A DNA stretch of 64,000 bases from Dama dama (GCF_033118175.1 NC_083698.1:72881001-72945000); one strand, 5' to 3'; counted from the first letter of the stretch, positions 11,561 to 23,388 are shown. The notes: generated by a model not told the origin, from the sequence alone. Made by a program: numbers and translations.

Positions 11561-12479
11561 TCTTTTTAAATTTTACTCCTAAGTCTTTATTATAAGTGGA
11601 ATTGTCTTCTTAATTTCATTTAAGATTGCTTATTGCTAGTATGCAGAAATATAATTAAATGTTTTATATTACTCTTGTATCCTGCATCTTGCTAAAGCTG
11701 TTTATTAGTACCTGTTGGGATGTGTGTGTGTGTGAATTACTTAGGATTTACACATCTTGGATCATGTTATCTGTGAATACATACAGTTTTACCTCTTCCT
11801 TTTCAATTGTAATGCCTTATACTCCTTTTTTGCCTTAAAACACTAGCTAGGACTTCTAACACTGGATAAAAGTGGTATGATTGGAAGTCCTTGCCTTTTC
11901 CTGATCTTAGAAAGAAAATATGTAGTCTTTCAACTTTAAATATGAAAGACTTTAAACTCACCAAATATGAGTTTTTCATAAATGCCCTTTATCAAGTTGA
12001 GAAAGTTTTTCTATTCCTAGGTAATCCAAAGTTTGTATCAAAAAGGAGTATTACGTTTTGTCAAATGCTTTTTCTGTCTATATCATGGTTTTTGTCCTGT
12101 TGATATCCCATATTAATTAATTTTCAGCTCTTAAATCAACCTTGAACTCCTGGAATGAACTCCACTTGATCTTGTATCTAATCCTTTTTGTAATTTCTTG
12201 ATTTGGTTTGCCATTGTTTTTTGAGATTTTTGTATCTATATTCATAAAGACTGTTGGTCTGAGTTTTTTCTCTTGTGATGTTTGTGTGGCTTTGGTATCA
12301 GAGTAGTATTGGCTTCATGGAACGAGCTAGGAAGCATTCTCTCCTCTTCTATTTTCGGGAAGAATTTGTAAAGATTTAGTATTATTTATAGTGTAAATGT
12401 ATGGTAGAATTCAACAATGAAACCACAGGTGTCTGAGCTTTTCTTTGTGGGAAGATTTTTAATTACTAATTGAGAGCCT

Positions 12480-12904
12480 TTACTGTCTAGACTGCATTCC
12501 CTAGAATGCCCTGTCCAGTACCTTTCCGGTTAAGGAAAACTACAAGAAATAGTGATTGGAGGACACAAGAAGGAAAATGTCATTTTGTAGCATACACACA
12601 CCTTCTGTCTGTCATTCAATCAAACTTATTCTAATTGCTGCTGTGAAGGGATTTTGCAGGAGTAATTAGAGTCCCTAGTCAATTGACATTTAGTTAATCA
12701 AAAAGAAGATTATTATGGGTGGATCTGATTTAGGTAGTTGGAGGCCCTATCAAGGAAGGTCTGGTCTTCCCTGAGCTCAGGGATTCCGAGGAGTAGTGTA
12801 GAAGGAAAATTGCAGAATCTTTACATGTTTTGGGAACTCCACGCTCACTTTGCTGTGTTTAGCTGCTGATTAACCTTACTGGTATGAAGCAATAGCTGGT
12901 TCTA
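12480..12904. repeat. Unnamed old repeat inside the L1 pile
   Basis: 'gaagggattttgcaggagtaat', 'ttagttaatcaaaaagaag' and 'attatgggtggatctga' form a combination I recognise from an old mammalian interspersed repeat, but I cannot name the family. It interrupts the antisense L1 order, which resumes at about 12905. Confidence 0.35.
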
Positions 12905-13148
12905 CAGCTGCTTCCCAATTGTTTTATGGCCTAGACATGATCTTTCCTCTAGAAAAGTCCATGTGTGCTTGAGAGGAAAGTGTATTCTTCTATTGTTAGG
13001 TGAAGTGTTCTGCAGATGTCAATTAGGTCAAGTTTGTTGATAGTGTTGTACAAATCTTCTATATCCTTTTTGATTTTCTGTCTAGTTCTATCCATTACTG
13101 AAGTCTCCTAATATTATTGTTGAATACTACCTTGTTTTTCCTTAAGCT

Positions 13149-13368
13149 CTGTAGGTGGCATTAGTGGTAAAGAACCCTTCTGCCAAGGCAGGAGACATAA
13201 GAGATGCAGGTTCGATTCCTAAGTCAGGAAGATCCCCTGGAGTAGGGCATGGCAATCTACTCCAGTATTCTTGCCTAAAGAATCCCACAGACAGAGGAGC
13301 CTGGTGGGCTAGAGTCAGACATGCATACAGTCAGATGTGACAGAAGTGACTTAGCATGCACACATGCA
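13149..13368 (+). mobile_element. Bov-tA SINE with atypical head
   Basis: Sense copy. The head 'gtaggtggcattagtggtaaagaaccc' is a variant lacking the usual 'gggcttccctggtggctcag'. Downstream 'gattcctaagtcaggaagatcccctggag' (13212-13240) and 'gacagaggagcctggtgggct' are typical, ending near 'gtgacttagcatgcac'. The similar head at 61623 suggests a distinct subtype. Confidence 0.85.
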
Positions 13369-13400
13369 TAGTGTGTCTATATGTGTTACAAACTTAAAAC

Positions 13401-13522
13401 TACAGTGTTTTACATGTAAATCCATGGCTGATTCATATCAATGTATGGCAAAAACCCCTACAATATTGTAAAGTAATTAGCCTCCAACTAATAAAAATAA
13501 ATGAAAAAAATACAGTGTTTTA
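13401..13522 (+). mobile_element. 98-bp L1 3' tail with TSD
   Basis: The insert 13413-13510 is only the end of a ruminant L1: 'catgtaaatccatggctgat', 'gtaattagcctccaacta' and an A-rich tail. The flanks 'tacagtgtttta' (13401-13412 and 13511-13522) are a perfect 12-bp target-site duplication. Severely 5'-truncated L1 insertion, non-coding. Confidence 0.9.
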
Positions 13523-13950
13523 TAATCATTTTATTATTATTATTACTATAATAATCCTATATTTTTTATTTTTAAGGAAGAAAGAGAAAATGTGCTTTAA
13601 ATTATCTTAGATTAACTTATATATTTATCTTCTCCACTATTCTTAATTACTTCCCGTGGATCTATGCTACCCTTCAGTTTAATTCCTTGTTCCAACTTAT
13701 TCCCATTCCTTGTCTTCTCTTTTGTGCTATCATTGTCACAAATTCACATTTTTTTCTAAGGCCAACAGCACATCTTCATTATTATTTTATGTAGTTGTCT
13801 TTTAAATCAGTTAAGAGTTTTTAAAAATCAAATATTTTTATTTTCACTGATTTTTATGATTACTTATTTAATCACCATTATTGGTACATCTATTTTTCCA
13901 TGTGGATAGTTACTATTAGGTATTGCTTCCTTCCAGCCAAAACTTTTTTT

Positions 13951-16225
13951 AGTATTTTTTAACGGTATGTACCAGATGGCCAACACCGAAATCATTTTGA
14001 TTATATTCTTTGCAGCCAAAGATGGAGAAGTTCTATACAGTCAGCAAAAACAAGGCCTGGAGCTGACTGTGGCTCAGATCATGAACTCCTTATTGCCAAA
14101 TTCAGACTTACTGAAGAGAGTAGGGATAACCACTAGACCATTCAGGTATGACCTAAATCAAATCCCTTATGAATATACAGTGGAAGTGAGAAATAGATTT
14201 AAGGGAGTAGATCTGATAGAGAGAGAGCCTGATGAACTATGGATGTAGGTTCATGACATTGTACAGGAGACAGGGATCAAGACCATCCCCATGGAAAAGA
14301 AATGCAAAAAGGCAAAATGGTTGTCTGAGGAGGCCTTACAAATAGCTGTGAAAAGAAGAGAAGCAAAAAGCAAAGGAGAAAAGGAAGGATATTCCCATTT
14401 GAATGCAGAGTTCCAAAGAATAGCCAGGAGAGATAAGAAAGACTTCCTCAGCGATCAATGCAAAGAAATAGAGGAAAACAACAGAATGGGAAAGACTAGA
14501 GATCTCTTCAAGAAAATTAGAGATACCAAGGGAACATTTCATGCAAAGATGGGCTCAATAAAGGACAGAAATGGTACGGACCTAACAGAAGCAGAAGATA
14601 TTAATAAGAGGTGGCAAGAATACACAGAAGAACTGTACAAAAAAGATCTTCACGACCCAGATAATCACAATGGTGTGATCACTCACCTAGAGCCAGACAT
14701 CCTGGAATGTGAAGTCAAGTGGGCCTTAGAAAGCATCACTATGAATAAAGCTAGTGGATGTGATGGAATTCCAGTTGAGCTATTTCAAATCCTGAAAGAT
14801 GATGCTGTGAAGGTGCTGCACTCAATATGCCAGCAAATTCGGAAAACTCAGCAGTGGCCACAGGACTGGAAAAGGTCAGTTTTCATTCCAATCCCAAAGA
14901 AAGGCAATCCCAAAAAATGCTCAAACTACTGCACAATTGCACTCATCTCACATGCTAGTAAAGTAATGCTCAAAATTCTTCAAGCCAGGCTTCAGCAATA
15001 TGTGAACTGAGAACTTCCAGATGTTCAAGCTGGTTTTAGAAAAGGCAGAGGAACCAGAGATCAAATTGCCAGCATCTGCTGGATCATCAAAAAAGCAAGA
15101 GTTCCAGAAAAATATCTATTTCTGCTTTATTGACTATGCCAAAGCCTTTGACTGTGTGGATCACAATAAACTGTGGAAAATTCTGAAAGAGTTGGGAATA
15201 CCAGACCACCTGACCTGCCTCTTGAGAAACCTGTATGCAGGTCAGGAAACAACAGTTAGAACTGGACATGGAACAACAGACTGATTCCAAATAGGAAAAG
15301 GAGTACATCAAGGCTGTATATTGTCACCCTGCTTATTTAACTTATATGCAGAGTACATCATGAGAAATGCTGGGCTGGAAGAAGCACAAGCTGGAATCAA
15401 GATTGCCAGGAGAAATATCAATAACCTCAGATATGCAGATGATACCACCCTTATGGCAGAAAGTGAAGAGGAACTAAAAAGCCTCTTGATGAAAGTGAAA
15501 GAGGAGAGTGAAAAAGTTGGCTTAAAGCTCAACATTCAGAAAACTAAGATCATGGCATCTGGTCCCATCACCTCATGGGAAATAAATGGGGAGACAGTGG
15601 AAACAGTGTCAGACTTTATTTTCTCGGGCTCCAAAATCACTGCAGATGGTGACTGCAGCCATGAAATTAAAAGATGCTTACTCCTTGGAAGGAAAGTTAT
15701 GACCAACATAGATAGCATATTAAAAAACAGAGACATTACTTTGCCAACAAAGGTCCGTCTGGTCAAGGCTATGGTTTTTCCAGTGGTCATGTATGGATGT
15801 GAGAGTTGGACTGTGAAGAAAGCTGAGCGCCAAAAAATTGATGCTTTTGAACTGTGGTGTTGGAGAAGACTCTTGAGAGTCCCTTGGACTGCAAGGAGAT
15901 CCAACCAGTCCATCCTGAAGGAGATAAGTCCTGGGTGTTCATTGGAAGGACTGATGCTAAAGCTGAAACTCCAATACTTTGGCCACCTCATGCGAAGAGT
16001 TGACTCACTGGAAAAGACCCTGATACTGGGAGGGATTGGGGGCAGGAGGAGATGGAGACGACAGAGGATGAGATGGCTGGATGGCATCATCAACTCGATG
16101 GGCGTGAGTTTGCGTAAACTCCGGGAGTTGGTGATGGACAGGGAGGCCTGGCATGCTGCGATTCATGGGGTCGCAAAGAGTCAGACACGACTGAGCGACT
16201 GAACTGAACCGAACTGATGCTAGTA
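13951..16225 (+). mobile_element. BovB (RTE) LINE, 5'-truncated, 2.3 kb
   Basis: Largest BovB copy. It begins within the endonuclease region (about 13965, 'gtatgtaccagatggccaac') and runs through reverse transcriptase to the 3' end 'cacgactgagcgactgaact' with a short 'gaaccgaact' tail. The 11-mer 'aaaactttttt' occurs at 13939-13949 and 16226-16236 as a probable TSD. It is inserted into the old antisense L1, which resumes directly after. BovB is the autonomous partner of Bov-tA / Bov-A SINEs. Confidence 0.96.
13967..16202 (+). pseudogene. BovB endonuclease/reverse transcriptase pseudogene
   Basis: Four frame blocks remain. 13967-14248 covers the endonuclease C-terminal part (FFAAKDGEVLYSQQKQ region). 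14291-15010 is the linker and palm N-terminal part, with the 'KRSVFIPIPKKGNPKKCSNY' block. 15021-15284 carries the frame-shifted finger/palm segment with 'CFIDYAKAFDCVDHNKLW'. 15321-16202 starts at MSPCLFNLYAEY and carries the catalytic YADD box at 15432-15443, then thumb and C-terminal region. Breaks: a stop at 14246-14248 (consensus continues), a stop at 15008-15010 beside a TGAACTGAGAAC change, a frameshift near 15085-15110 and a TGA at 15282-15284 where the consensus has tryptophan. The protein would nick DNA and prime reverse transcription of its own RNA. This copy is dead but only modestly diverged. Confidence 0.93.
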
Positions 16226-16589
16226 AAAACTTTTTTCAGTCTTCATTTACCTGAGAATGTTTTTATTTAGCCCTTATTTTGAAAGATTTTTTTTTTGCAG
16301 GACATAGAGTTCTTAATAGACAGTTTTTTCCATTTAGTATTTTGAATATGTTACCCACCACCTTCTGTTCTCCATTGCTTTTGATGAGAAGTCAGTTTTT
16401 TATCTTATTCCCTCTGTAAGATAATTTATTCTCTCTTGCTGTCAGGAAAGGGACTGAGTCCCTTTGAGTCCTCAAGGGACTCTGAGCAGGCAGAGGGAAG
16501 AGGCTAGTCCATGGTCACCCAGCAGGTTTTGCTGGAACAGACATCCAGACTCCTGAGGAAGGGAGAAATCCATCCATTTCTTGGCATTT

Positions 16590-16640
16590 CCTTATTTGAG
16601 GCTTCAGAGTCTCCATTGATCAAATGAGGATGCTGAGCTG
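16590..16640 (+). repeat. MIR fragment
   Basis: 'gaggcttcagagtctccatt' followed by 'caaatgaggatgctgag' resembles the MIR core in sense orientation. Short and diverged. Confidence 0.45.
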
Positions 16641-18112
16641 GCTAGCATGGTGTAGCTGTCTCGCAATTCCTCTGTCCAATACTGGCCATGCCGTCCAACC
16701 CACCCACCTCTCACCCACAAGACAGATTCCTCCCTGACTCCCCAAGAAGAGTCTTAAGAGTAAAAGTGTTTGCAGGAAATCAGAAGAAATTGTCTGGCAT
16801 GGCTCAAAAGTAGCTATGAGCAATGTTCTGTTCTCTTCCTGCTGAAAATAGCCTTCAAATGAGCACATCCAGGGGGCCCTTTGACTTCAGTTCTCCAGCA
16901 ACTCAAAAGATTCTTTTATTTCTGCCGCTAAAATAGAGCCCTCTGTTGTCTCAGGAGCACGTCTCTGAGGACTGTTGTGGGCGGCAATCTTCCCCGGTGC
17001 TTTGAGGCTACATGTGACCCTGATGCTCACAGTCCCACGTAAATCTGGTCAGGCCTCTGCCTTCCTCTGCTGTTCCTTCTGAGGCTGGAAGAGGTTGCCA
17101 AGAACCATGTATTGTGCATGCATCACCACTCATCTCTAACGCACGGGGGAGGCAGGGCTGTCCTCCTTATTTGATACACATGGAGACCAAATTCATGGGT
17201 ATAACAGAGCAGGACTTATGGACTCTGATGCCTTCATAGGGTTAAGGCTTCCCTGGACAAGGTAGGTAGTACCATCTCAATCAGTATTTCTTTTTCACTC
17301 ATTCCTCCTTTATTTACGTGTTCAAGAACATGGACCTAGCACTGAGTCTTGTGCTGGAAGCAGAGAGGTAAAAAATATAGAAAACTGGTCCCCGTGTGGT
17401 TCAGTGTAGACAGGCAATAGTCCCACCAGTGAACACCTCCCCACACAATGCAGTCCAGGGAGGGATGAGGCACAACTGTCCCAGGCGGGCACCAGATTCT
17501 GCAGAAGAGTAAAGTTTCACTAGGAGCAAGATAATTGAAACAGCAAACCCCTGGCTGCAAGAAGAGCAGAGGCCAAGGCCAGGAGGACTAATAGGACAAG
17601 ACAGCACATGTTTCCATGTGGTCATCAGGTGGAGCTTAGTTTAGGGGAGTGGAGGAGAGGTAGCCAGCTCACCCAACCACCCCAAGCAAAACCCAGGCAC
17701 TGAATTTTACTTCTGGAATCCTTCTAAAGTGTATTCCACACCAATCTTTGAATTACAGAGGCTACGACGGGTGTTGTTGGAAACAGCTTCCAGCTGGACA
17801 GAGCATTGCAGAAAATGTGCACACTGTTTTCTCTGCTGCTTCACTGGACTGCAGAACTGGGCAGTCATTACCGTGGGTGTCAAATCAGGAAAAACCAAGC
17901 ACTGCATTCAAAAAGAGCAAACCATGCTTGGCAGGGTGTTTATTTTCATCAGGATGACTCCTCATCATTCCAGCCAACTGTGGTAGATACCATCTCAGCT
18001 TTAACAGATGTCATTTCAAGAAGTAGCAGTATGCGGTGGGGTGGAAGGAAAGGTATCTGGTGTCTGGAGACAAATGTAAGCTAATGTTCCACCTTAAGAT
18101 TCAACATTGTTA
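16641..18112. other. Unique sequence with a possible L2-like scrap at 17285-17405
   Basis: 'actgagtcttgtgctggaagcagag' and the surrounding 'tttatttacgtgttcaagaacatg' recall the 'tttattgagcacctactatgtgccaggcactgt' motif of L2/MIR-like elements. Nothing else is recognised. Open frames of 70-90 codons near 17730-18080 are unsupported. Confidence 0.4.
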
Positions 18113-18114
18113 TT

Positions 18115-18320
18115 GTTCTCTAGTCACTGAGTCATGTCTTATTCTTTTGCGACCCCATAGACTGTAGCCCTTCAGGCTCCTCTGTCCATGGGATTTCCCA
18201 GGCAAGAATACTGGAGTGGGTTGCCATTTCCTTCTCCAGGGGATCTTCCTGACCCAGGGATAGAACCTGCCTCTTCTGCATTAGTAGGCAGATTCTTTAC
18301 CACCAAGCCACCAAAGAAGC
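18115..18320 (-). mobile_element. Bov-tA SINE, antisense
   Basis: Plus-strand order: 'ctagtcactgagtcatgtc', 'tgcgaccccatagactgtag', 'ctccaggggatcttcctgac', ending 'ccaccaaagaagcc'. Full length, moderately diverged (TTATTCTTTTGC in place of CCGACTCTTTGC). Confidence 0.92.
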
Positions 18321-20747
18321 CGAAAGAGTCTACATTAGCAGGCTCAAAAACATAATGCTCATCTCCCAGTGTCTGGTAGCAAGCCCCTGCATCTTATTAC
18401 ATGTATTTTAAAATTCATTCAAGTATGAAATATTTGATGATCAGAGAGCTGGGAGAAAGACTAGTGTATAACTCAATTTGAGGGACTCGTCATAGGCTGC
18501 AGGATGTAATGAGAGAATAATAAAGCAGCTACCAGATGATGAATCTAGAATTCTAGAGTCCATCCCAGGCCAAGAACAGTGGCATCTAGGAACACTGTGA
18601 CCATTGCCTAGAGGAACACCGTCACCCACAGCACCATGGTCACGGCTCCCTTGGCACGAACCCAAGATGACCATGACCATGTTAGTATCAGTGCCACCCA
18701 AACCACCACGATCACCCTCTGCACCATCTTCATTCACGTCTCACTTTCTTCCTAACCTACCAACCTCTGAAATCGAGCGCCCTGGGGCTGTCCTCAGTCC
18801 TCCCGCTTTCTGGGTCCACCCTCCTGCAGTTGGGTGGCTTTGAACCCCAGCAGTTTCAAAGGCGATGCCATGTGCACGCCACTCACCTAAACTTTCCCAA
18901 CATTGGACTTGACACTTGGAAGTCAAGTGTGGGTGTTCACCGGTCTGGGACTTCAAGCCTCCAACACCTTCCACCTCCAGCCTCTCATCTCAACAAATAG
19001 CTCCTCAGCACTGACCTCTGTGACCAGCTGTGGAAACCTGGCACCACCTTTGTTTACACCCAATGCAATGAGCCCGCTAAGTTTGGCAGCCTACCATCGC
19101 CAGCACCCCTGGCCTTAGCAACCTGATGACCATTGAAAGAATCCCCCCCTGAACCCAGACTAGGTTGCTATACCTATCCAAGGGAGAGGAGGGGTCTCGC
19201 TTGCTGCAGCGGGGGAGAAGGGAGGCGTGATGAGGGGGAGACCAGGAGAAGGGCAAGCTCTGCCCCTGCAGGCACATGGAAGGCAGACACAGGAACTTTC
19301 TATTCAGAACTATCACTTCTTTATTCTAAGATCTCTAAAGGCAGTATGTCCACTCTAAGAACAGAAGTTTCCTTCAAAGACCAGCATGTGATCCACGTGA
19401 GTCTCAGATCCCTCCTCTTCCAAAGCATCGACCTCTGTGCCCACAGCAGACAGACCACACAGCCACCCTTCCTCACACCCCAGCACACCACAAAGCTTTT
19501 CCGACCATTCTCTGATGGGATGGGCGGCAAGCCCCCGGGCACTTTCACCTCTGGCAAGAGTGGACAGGCCTGAGGAGTAAGACTGAAACACAGTTCACAG
19601 GATAGGGCACAGACAAAGGCAGGGTCAGGCCTGGAGCCCATGGGCTGGCCCCAGTTCAGAGCCCTCCCCTCCTCTGCCAAGCCCAGGGCAGAAATGAGGG
19701 AACCGTGTACCAGGCAGAGCAGCGGTGCTTTAATAGAAAGCCTCTCCGGTTTGAGTCATTGATTCCTTTCTTAGCTTGCTCAACCTGGGCAAAAGGCCAG
19801 AAAGTGACCTAGCAGAGGGCAGGACCTCGGTATCCAGGTGCCTTGAGAGTAGGGTGATGCTCAGGGAACCCAGGAGAGGCTGGAGTACAGGCTAAATGGG
19901 TCCTCAGCCCCTTTTTCACCCCACATGCTGGTTGTTCATTCCTCCACCTCTCATCAGGAGACAGAGGGTTTCCTCTCGAAATGAAGGCAGAGAGGATCCA
20001 GGTCTGGTGCACAAGAGCCAGGGGTGAGACAGCAGAGAGGTGAGGAGTAAGACCAAAGGCTGAGCATTGTCTGAAAATGTTCCAAGGGGACAGAGGTACA
20101 CAACCCTGGCCAGCTCTCCAAACTTCAGCAAGGCAGGGTGTCCTTGGAATACAGCCTTTCTGAAACTGGTATCCTCAAAGATAAAGATTCAGGTGGGGAC
20201 AGGGGGAAAAATCTGCCATTGGCCAATCTCCAAGTAAGTGAATCCAACATGTCCCACCAGCTTTACAGCACCCACCCTTAAATGGGAACATAGCCTCCAC
20301 AGCAAGCAAAACAGAAACCTAGAGGAAATTGAGGCAGTGCAGGGGGATAGAAAATAACCTAGAAAACAAAGCTTCTTTATCTTAGATAACTTTACTCTCC
20401 CTAGAAGTGAATGGGCAGGGCATTTGTAGACAAGGGGATAAGCAGAACCAGAATACGACAGCAAGAAACACAAAGCCTGAAATGCTAATTCCCCTTTGCT
20501 TTGATGTTCCAACTGCTGGGAATTCATTCTAAGAAAATTAGACCAAACTATGAAAAGCCCCCATGCTCCATGGCTAATAATCATCAGCACTAGGAATCAA
20601 TTCAAGTGACAATAATAGAAGAGAAGTCAAGAAAATCACAGCCCACCCACGTGATGAATTATCACGCAGCAAGCCAGCATGATAACTAAAAGACCAAGTA
20701 AGGATAACAAAGATATTTGTGATGCAGTTACAGGAAATTGTATCCAG
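18321..20747. other. Unique sequence, no gene recognised
   Basis: Holds a CAC/CAT-rich degenerate stretch at 18590-18740 and GC-rich sequence at 19130-20130. Open frames up to about 146 codons occur on both strands without recognisable domains. I cannot support an exon, promoter or RNA gene. Confidence 0.5.
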
Positions 20748-20900
20748 TCAGCCCTTCCTGACAGCAGGTCCTGCATCCACATATTCAATCAAACGAGGAT
20801 CAAAAATATTCAGGAAAAAAAAATCTGGAACGTTCCAAAAAGCAAAACTTGAATTTGCCAAGCCTTGGCAACTATTTACATAGCATTAGCATTGTATCAG

Positions 20901-21176
20901 AGAAAGCAATGGCAACCCACTCCAGTACTCTTGCCTGGAAAATCCCATGGACGGAGGAGCCTGGTAGGCTGCAGTCCATGGGGTCACGAAGAGTCAGACA
21001 CAACTGAGTGACTTCACTTTCACTTTTCACTTTCATGCATTGGAGAAGGAAATGGCAACCCACTTCAGTGTTCTTGCCTGAAGAATCCCAGGGATGGTGG
21101 AGCCTGGTGGGCTGCCGTCTGTGGGGTCGCACAGAGTCAGACACGACTGAAGTGACTTAGCAGCAGCAGCAGCAGC
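20901..21176 (+). mobile_element. Bov-A2 SINE (dimer) with perfect TSD
   Basis: Two Bov-A monomers in tandem: 'caatggcaacccactccagt' to 'actgagtgacttcactttcac' and a second 'aaatggcaacccacttcagt' to 'cgactgaagtgacttag', joined by a 'cactttcacttttcactttc' linker. It ends in (CAG)n. The 13-bp 'agcattgtatcag' flanks it at 20888-20900 and 21177-21189. Bov-A2 lacks a tRNA head and derives from BovB sequences. Confidence 0.93.
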
Positions 21177-21180
21177 AGCA
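21160..21180 (+). repeat. (AGC)7 microsatellite at Bov-A2 3' end
   Basis: Seven AGC/CAG units close the Bov-A2 copy; such trinucleotide tails are a known source of microsatellites in these SINEs. The last unit merges with the TSD. Confidence 0.9.
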
Positions 21181-21479
21181 TTGTATCAGTTGTTGCAAGT
21201 AATCCCAGAAATGATTTTAAGTATATGGGAGGATGTGTGTAGATTATACCCCAGTACTGCCCCATTTTATACAAGGGATTTGAGCATTCATGGACTTTGG
21301 TATCTGTGGGAGTCCTGGAGCCAATCCTTCATGGGTATAAAGGGATAGATACATGTACTATATGCACATATTTAAGACATGTGCATGCTCAAGGGTAAAG
21401 GCTGGAAGAACACGGCAAAAAGGACATGTGGCAAAATTGTACATGAAGTTTATTAAATGAGGTGTTTGCCACATTGCTG

Positions 21480-22880
21480 ATTACTCAGTAAAATAACCTT
21501 TTGAAAGATGAAGTAATCTTGCTGACTTTTTTTTTTGGTAGTTTAGTGACAGGGCCCCCTGATGAAAGTAGCTGCATGACAAGTTGCAATAACCTCTTGT
21601 TTCCTGGAGGACATGTCCCCAGGCTGCTCAAGATGATGGCTCTCAGCAAACTGACCCTCCAGCAGATGGTTTCCCACACTGTGTTATATTTATTAACATT
21701 TAGCCCAGACTTAATTGACAATACTAAATGTTGGTTCTTTAAACATTCAGTCTCATTATTTGCAATGGTAATTTCGGTAAACAATTGCTATTCCAAAGCT
21801 CTGTAGTGTGAAATTAAATTTGCTGGTTAATTAATTGGAAGAATGTACCAACTTCATTCTGCTTCGAGATTATGGCATTTGAAATTAGTGATCTGTAAAA
21901 TTACTCACAGTACAGCAAAGTCAAAACAATAGAATAAATACACTTATCAACTTTTAGAAACCAGCAAGCACTGGGTTGCCTGCAGCAATGTTATTGGAGA
22001 ATTAAAACACTGCCATGTTCATTAGAGGATATTCTTATTTTAATAACAAATTCCTCACTTGCTTATCACTTTGGGGTCACTATAGCACCTGAATTATCAT
22101 CTTGGACAATTTTTCTTATAAACGTTGCACTTGACAGAATGGAGGTTGGAGAGCCCTACCCTAATGGCAGTTGAAAGGAAAAGGTCTTGCTCAGAAGTGG
22201 CCTTCTAGCTAAAACTGGTTACATTACATCAATATTTTTTATTAGCTCATTTTAAATCTTTCACTTACAAATAATAACATGAACCACTTAGACCAAGGAC
22301 ATTTTAAATGGTTGACTTTAGAAGATAATCACCACCATATGTCTGACCTCCATTAGCAGGCCCAGAACATTACCAATTATAATAATGAGATGACTTTTCT
22401 CCTCAGCTATTCAATTGGCAAGGATTAAAAGCATGGATAATCCCAGTGTTAACACAGTGGGTGAGAAAGCATCTGACAAAGTCTTTGAGGAGTAGAAACT
22501 GATATAATATTTATGAAAGCAATTTGGTATCAAAATGACATCAAAAAAGTATCACAAGCCTCTATACAGTACTTCCTAAGAGATGCCATGTCTACAATGT
22601 GTCCTGCAGGCATGATTATGGATGTATTGAAAAGTGCACATGTGAGGATTTGACTCGCAAGGCTCTTATGATAATGAAATGGTCCAGGTTATTAATTTTT
22701 CATTGATTCTGGCCAATATTATGGTATTGGTTAAATGCATTTACAATGTTCATTCAATGGTATGATTATGCAGAAAGCTGGAAATAACGTACCAGAAGAC
22801 AATATAGTGATATGAAAATACATTCATCACGTAGAGTCGAGTTGTAAAAACTGCCTGTATATTTTGCAAGGTGGCCCCCT
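21480..22880. other. Repeat-free AT-rich block, candidate conserved non-coding sequence
   Basis: No transposon signature is seen for about 1.4 kb, which is unusual in this window. It is rich in homeodomain-type TAATT/ATTA motifs ('ggttaattaattgga' at 21825-21839, 'gacttaattgaca' at 21709-21721). It keeps open frames of about 100 codons on both strands at 21485-21806, but these lack protein-like features. Enhancer function is inference only. Confidence 0.35.
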
Positions 22881-23388
22881 TTTCTGAAAACTGCATTTGT
22901 GGCTGTCGAACGTGATTTAGAAGTTTGCAAGTGGGGCTTCAGGGTGGGGCCAACAGGGGGCTTTCTTATTTCTGTTCATATTTCTTCATTTAAAAGGATT
23001 GGTGTTGGAATTAGAAAAAAAGGAGCACAAAATTGGTTAAGACACAATAATCACCAGCTGTCCCAAGGAGTGTGGAAATGGTTCTGCCAAGGGCAGGAGC
23101 ACATCTCACCTCACAGGCCGGCAATCCAGCTGACATGCAGAAGAATCATCAGTGAGCAAGTGAGGCCAAACTGCCTGCCCAGAAAGCTGTACTAGGTTTT
23201 CCCTGAATGCCCTGTGGCTGTGTCATGTTTGGAAGCCAAAAGGAAATTAGAGGAAAGAGGGTGGGGTCAGTTTGCACAGGGCCCATGGCTGTCATCAGCA
23301 GCTGCTATTGCCCCAAGGTGGATGGAAATATCCCAGTTTATCACAATCCTTTCAAGGCTTTCTTCTAAACTTCAGTTAGTATAATCTG
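22881..23388. other. Unique sequence, no gene recognised
   Basis: A 98-codon open frame at 22899-23195 has no recognisable motif. No repeat is seen until the L1 tail at 23389. Confidence 0.45.

Larger units (their letters stand above)
9600..16445 (-). mobile_element. Old antisense L1 (L1M-type), broken by nested insertions
   Basis: Plus-strand segments read as reverse-complemented L1 ORF2 in order: 9600-10100 ('ttgagcatcttttcattgac' and 'actgttttccaacatggctgtacc' landmarks), 10590-11360, 11561-12480, 12905-13145, 13530-13950 and 16237-16445 ('tttagtattttgaatatgtt'). Between them lie BovB, CHR, Bov-tA, an L1 tail and another BovB, annotated separately. No open frame survives. The continuity of L1 order across the gaps supports one ancient copy; which L1M subfamily is not determined. 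Confidence 0.75.
20748..21345 (-). mobile_element. Tigger-like (pogo-type) DNA transposon remnant, split by Bov-A2
   Basis: Plus-strand reading: 'agtcagcccttcctga' (decayed terminal repeat), 'catattcaatcaaacgaggatcaaaaatatt', 'ttccaaaaagcaaaacttgaatttgcc', 'ggcaactatttacatagcat', then after the SINE 'gattttaagtatatgggaggatg', 'tgagcattcatggactttggtatctgtggg' and 'ggagccaatccttcatggg'. This is the reverse of the element at 47005-47290, so the two copies confirm each other. Non-autonomous, no transposase frame. The exact Tigger subfamily is uncertain. Confidence 0.75.

Noticed and set aside
15536..16093. 185-codon minus-strand frame inside BovB
   Set aside because: It is the antisense shadow of the reverse transcriptase C-terminal region.
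20641..20880. Possible tRNA or small RNA gene near the Tigger remnant
   Set aside because: No cloverleaf or box A/B arrangement; the sequence is explained by the DNA transposon.
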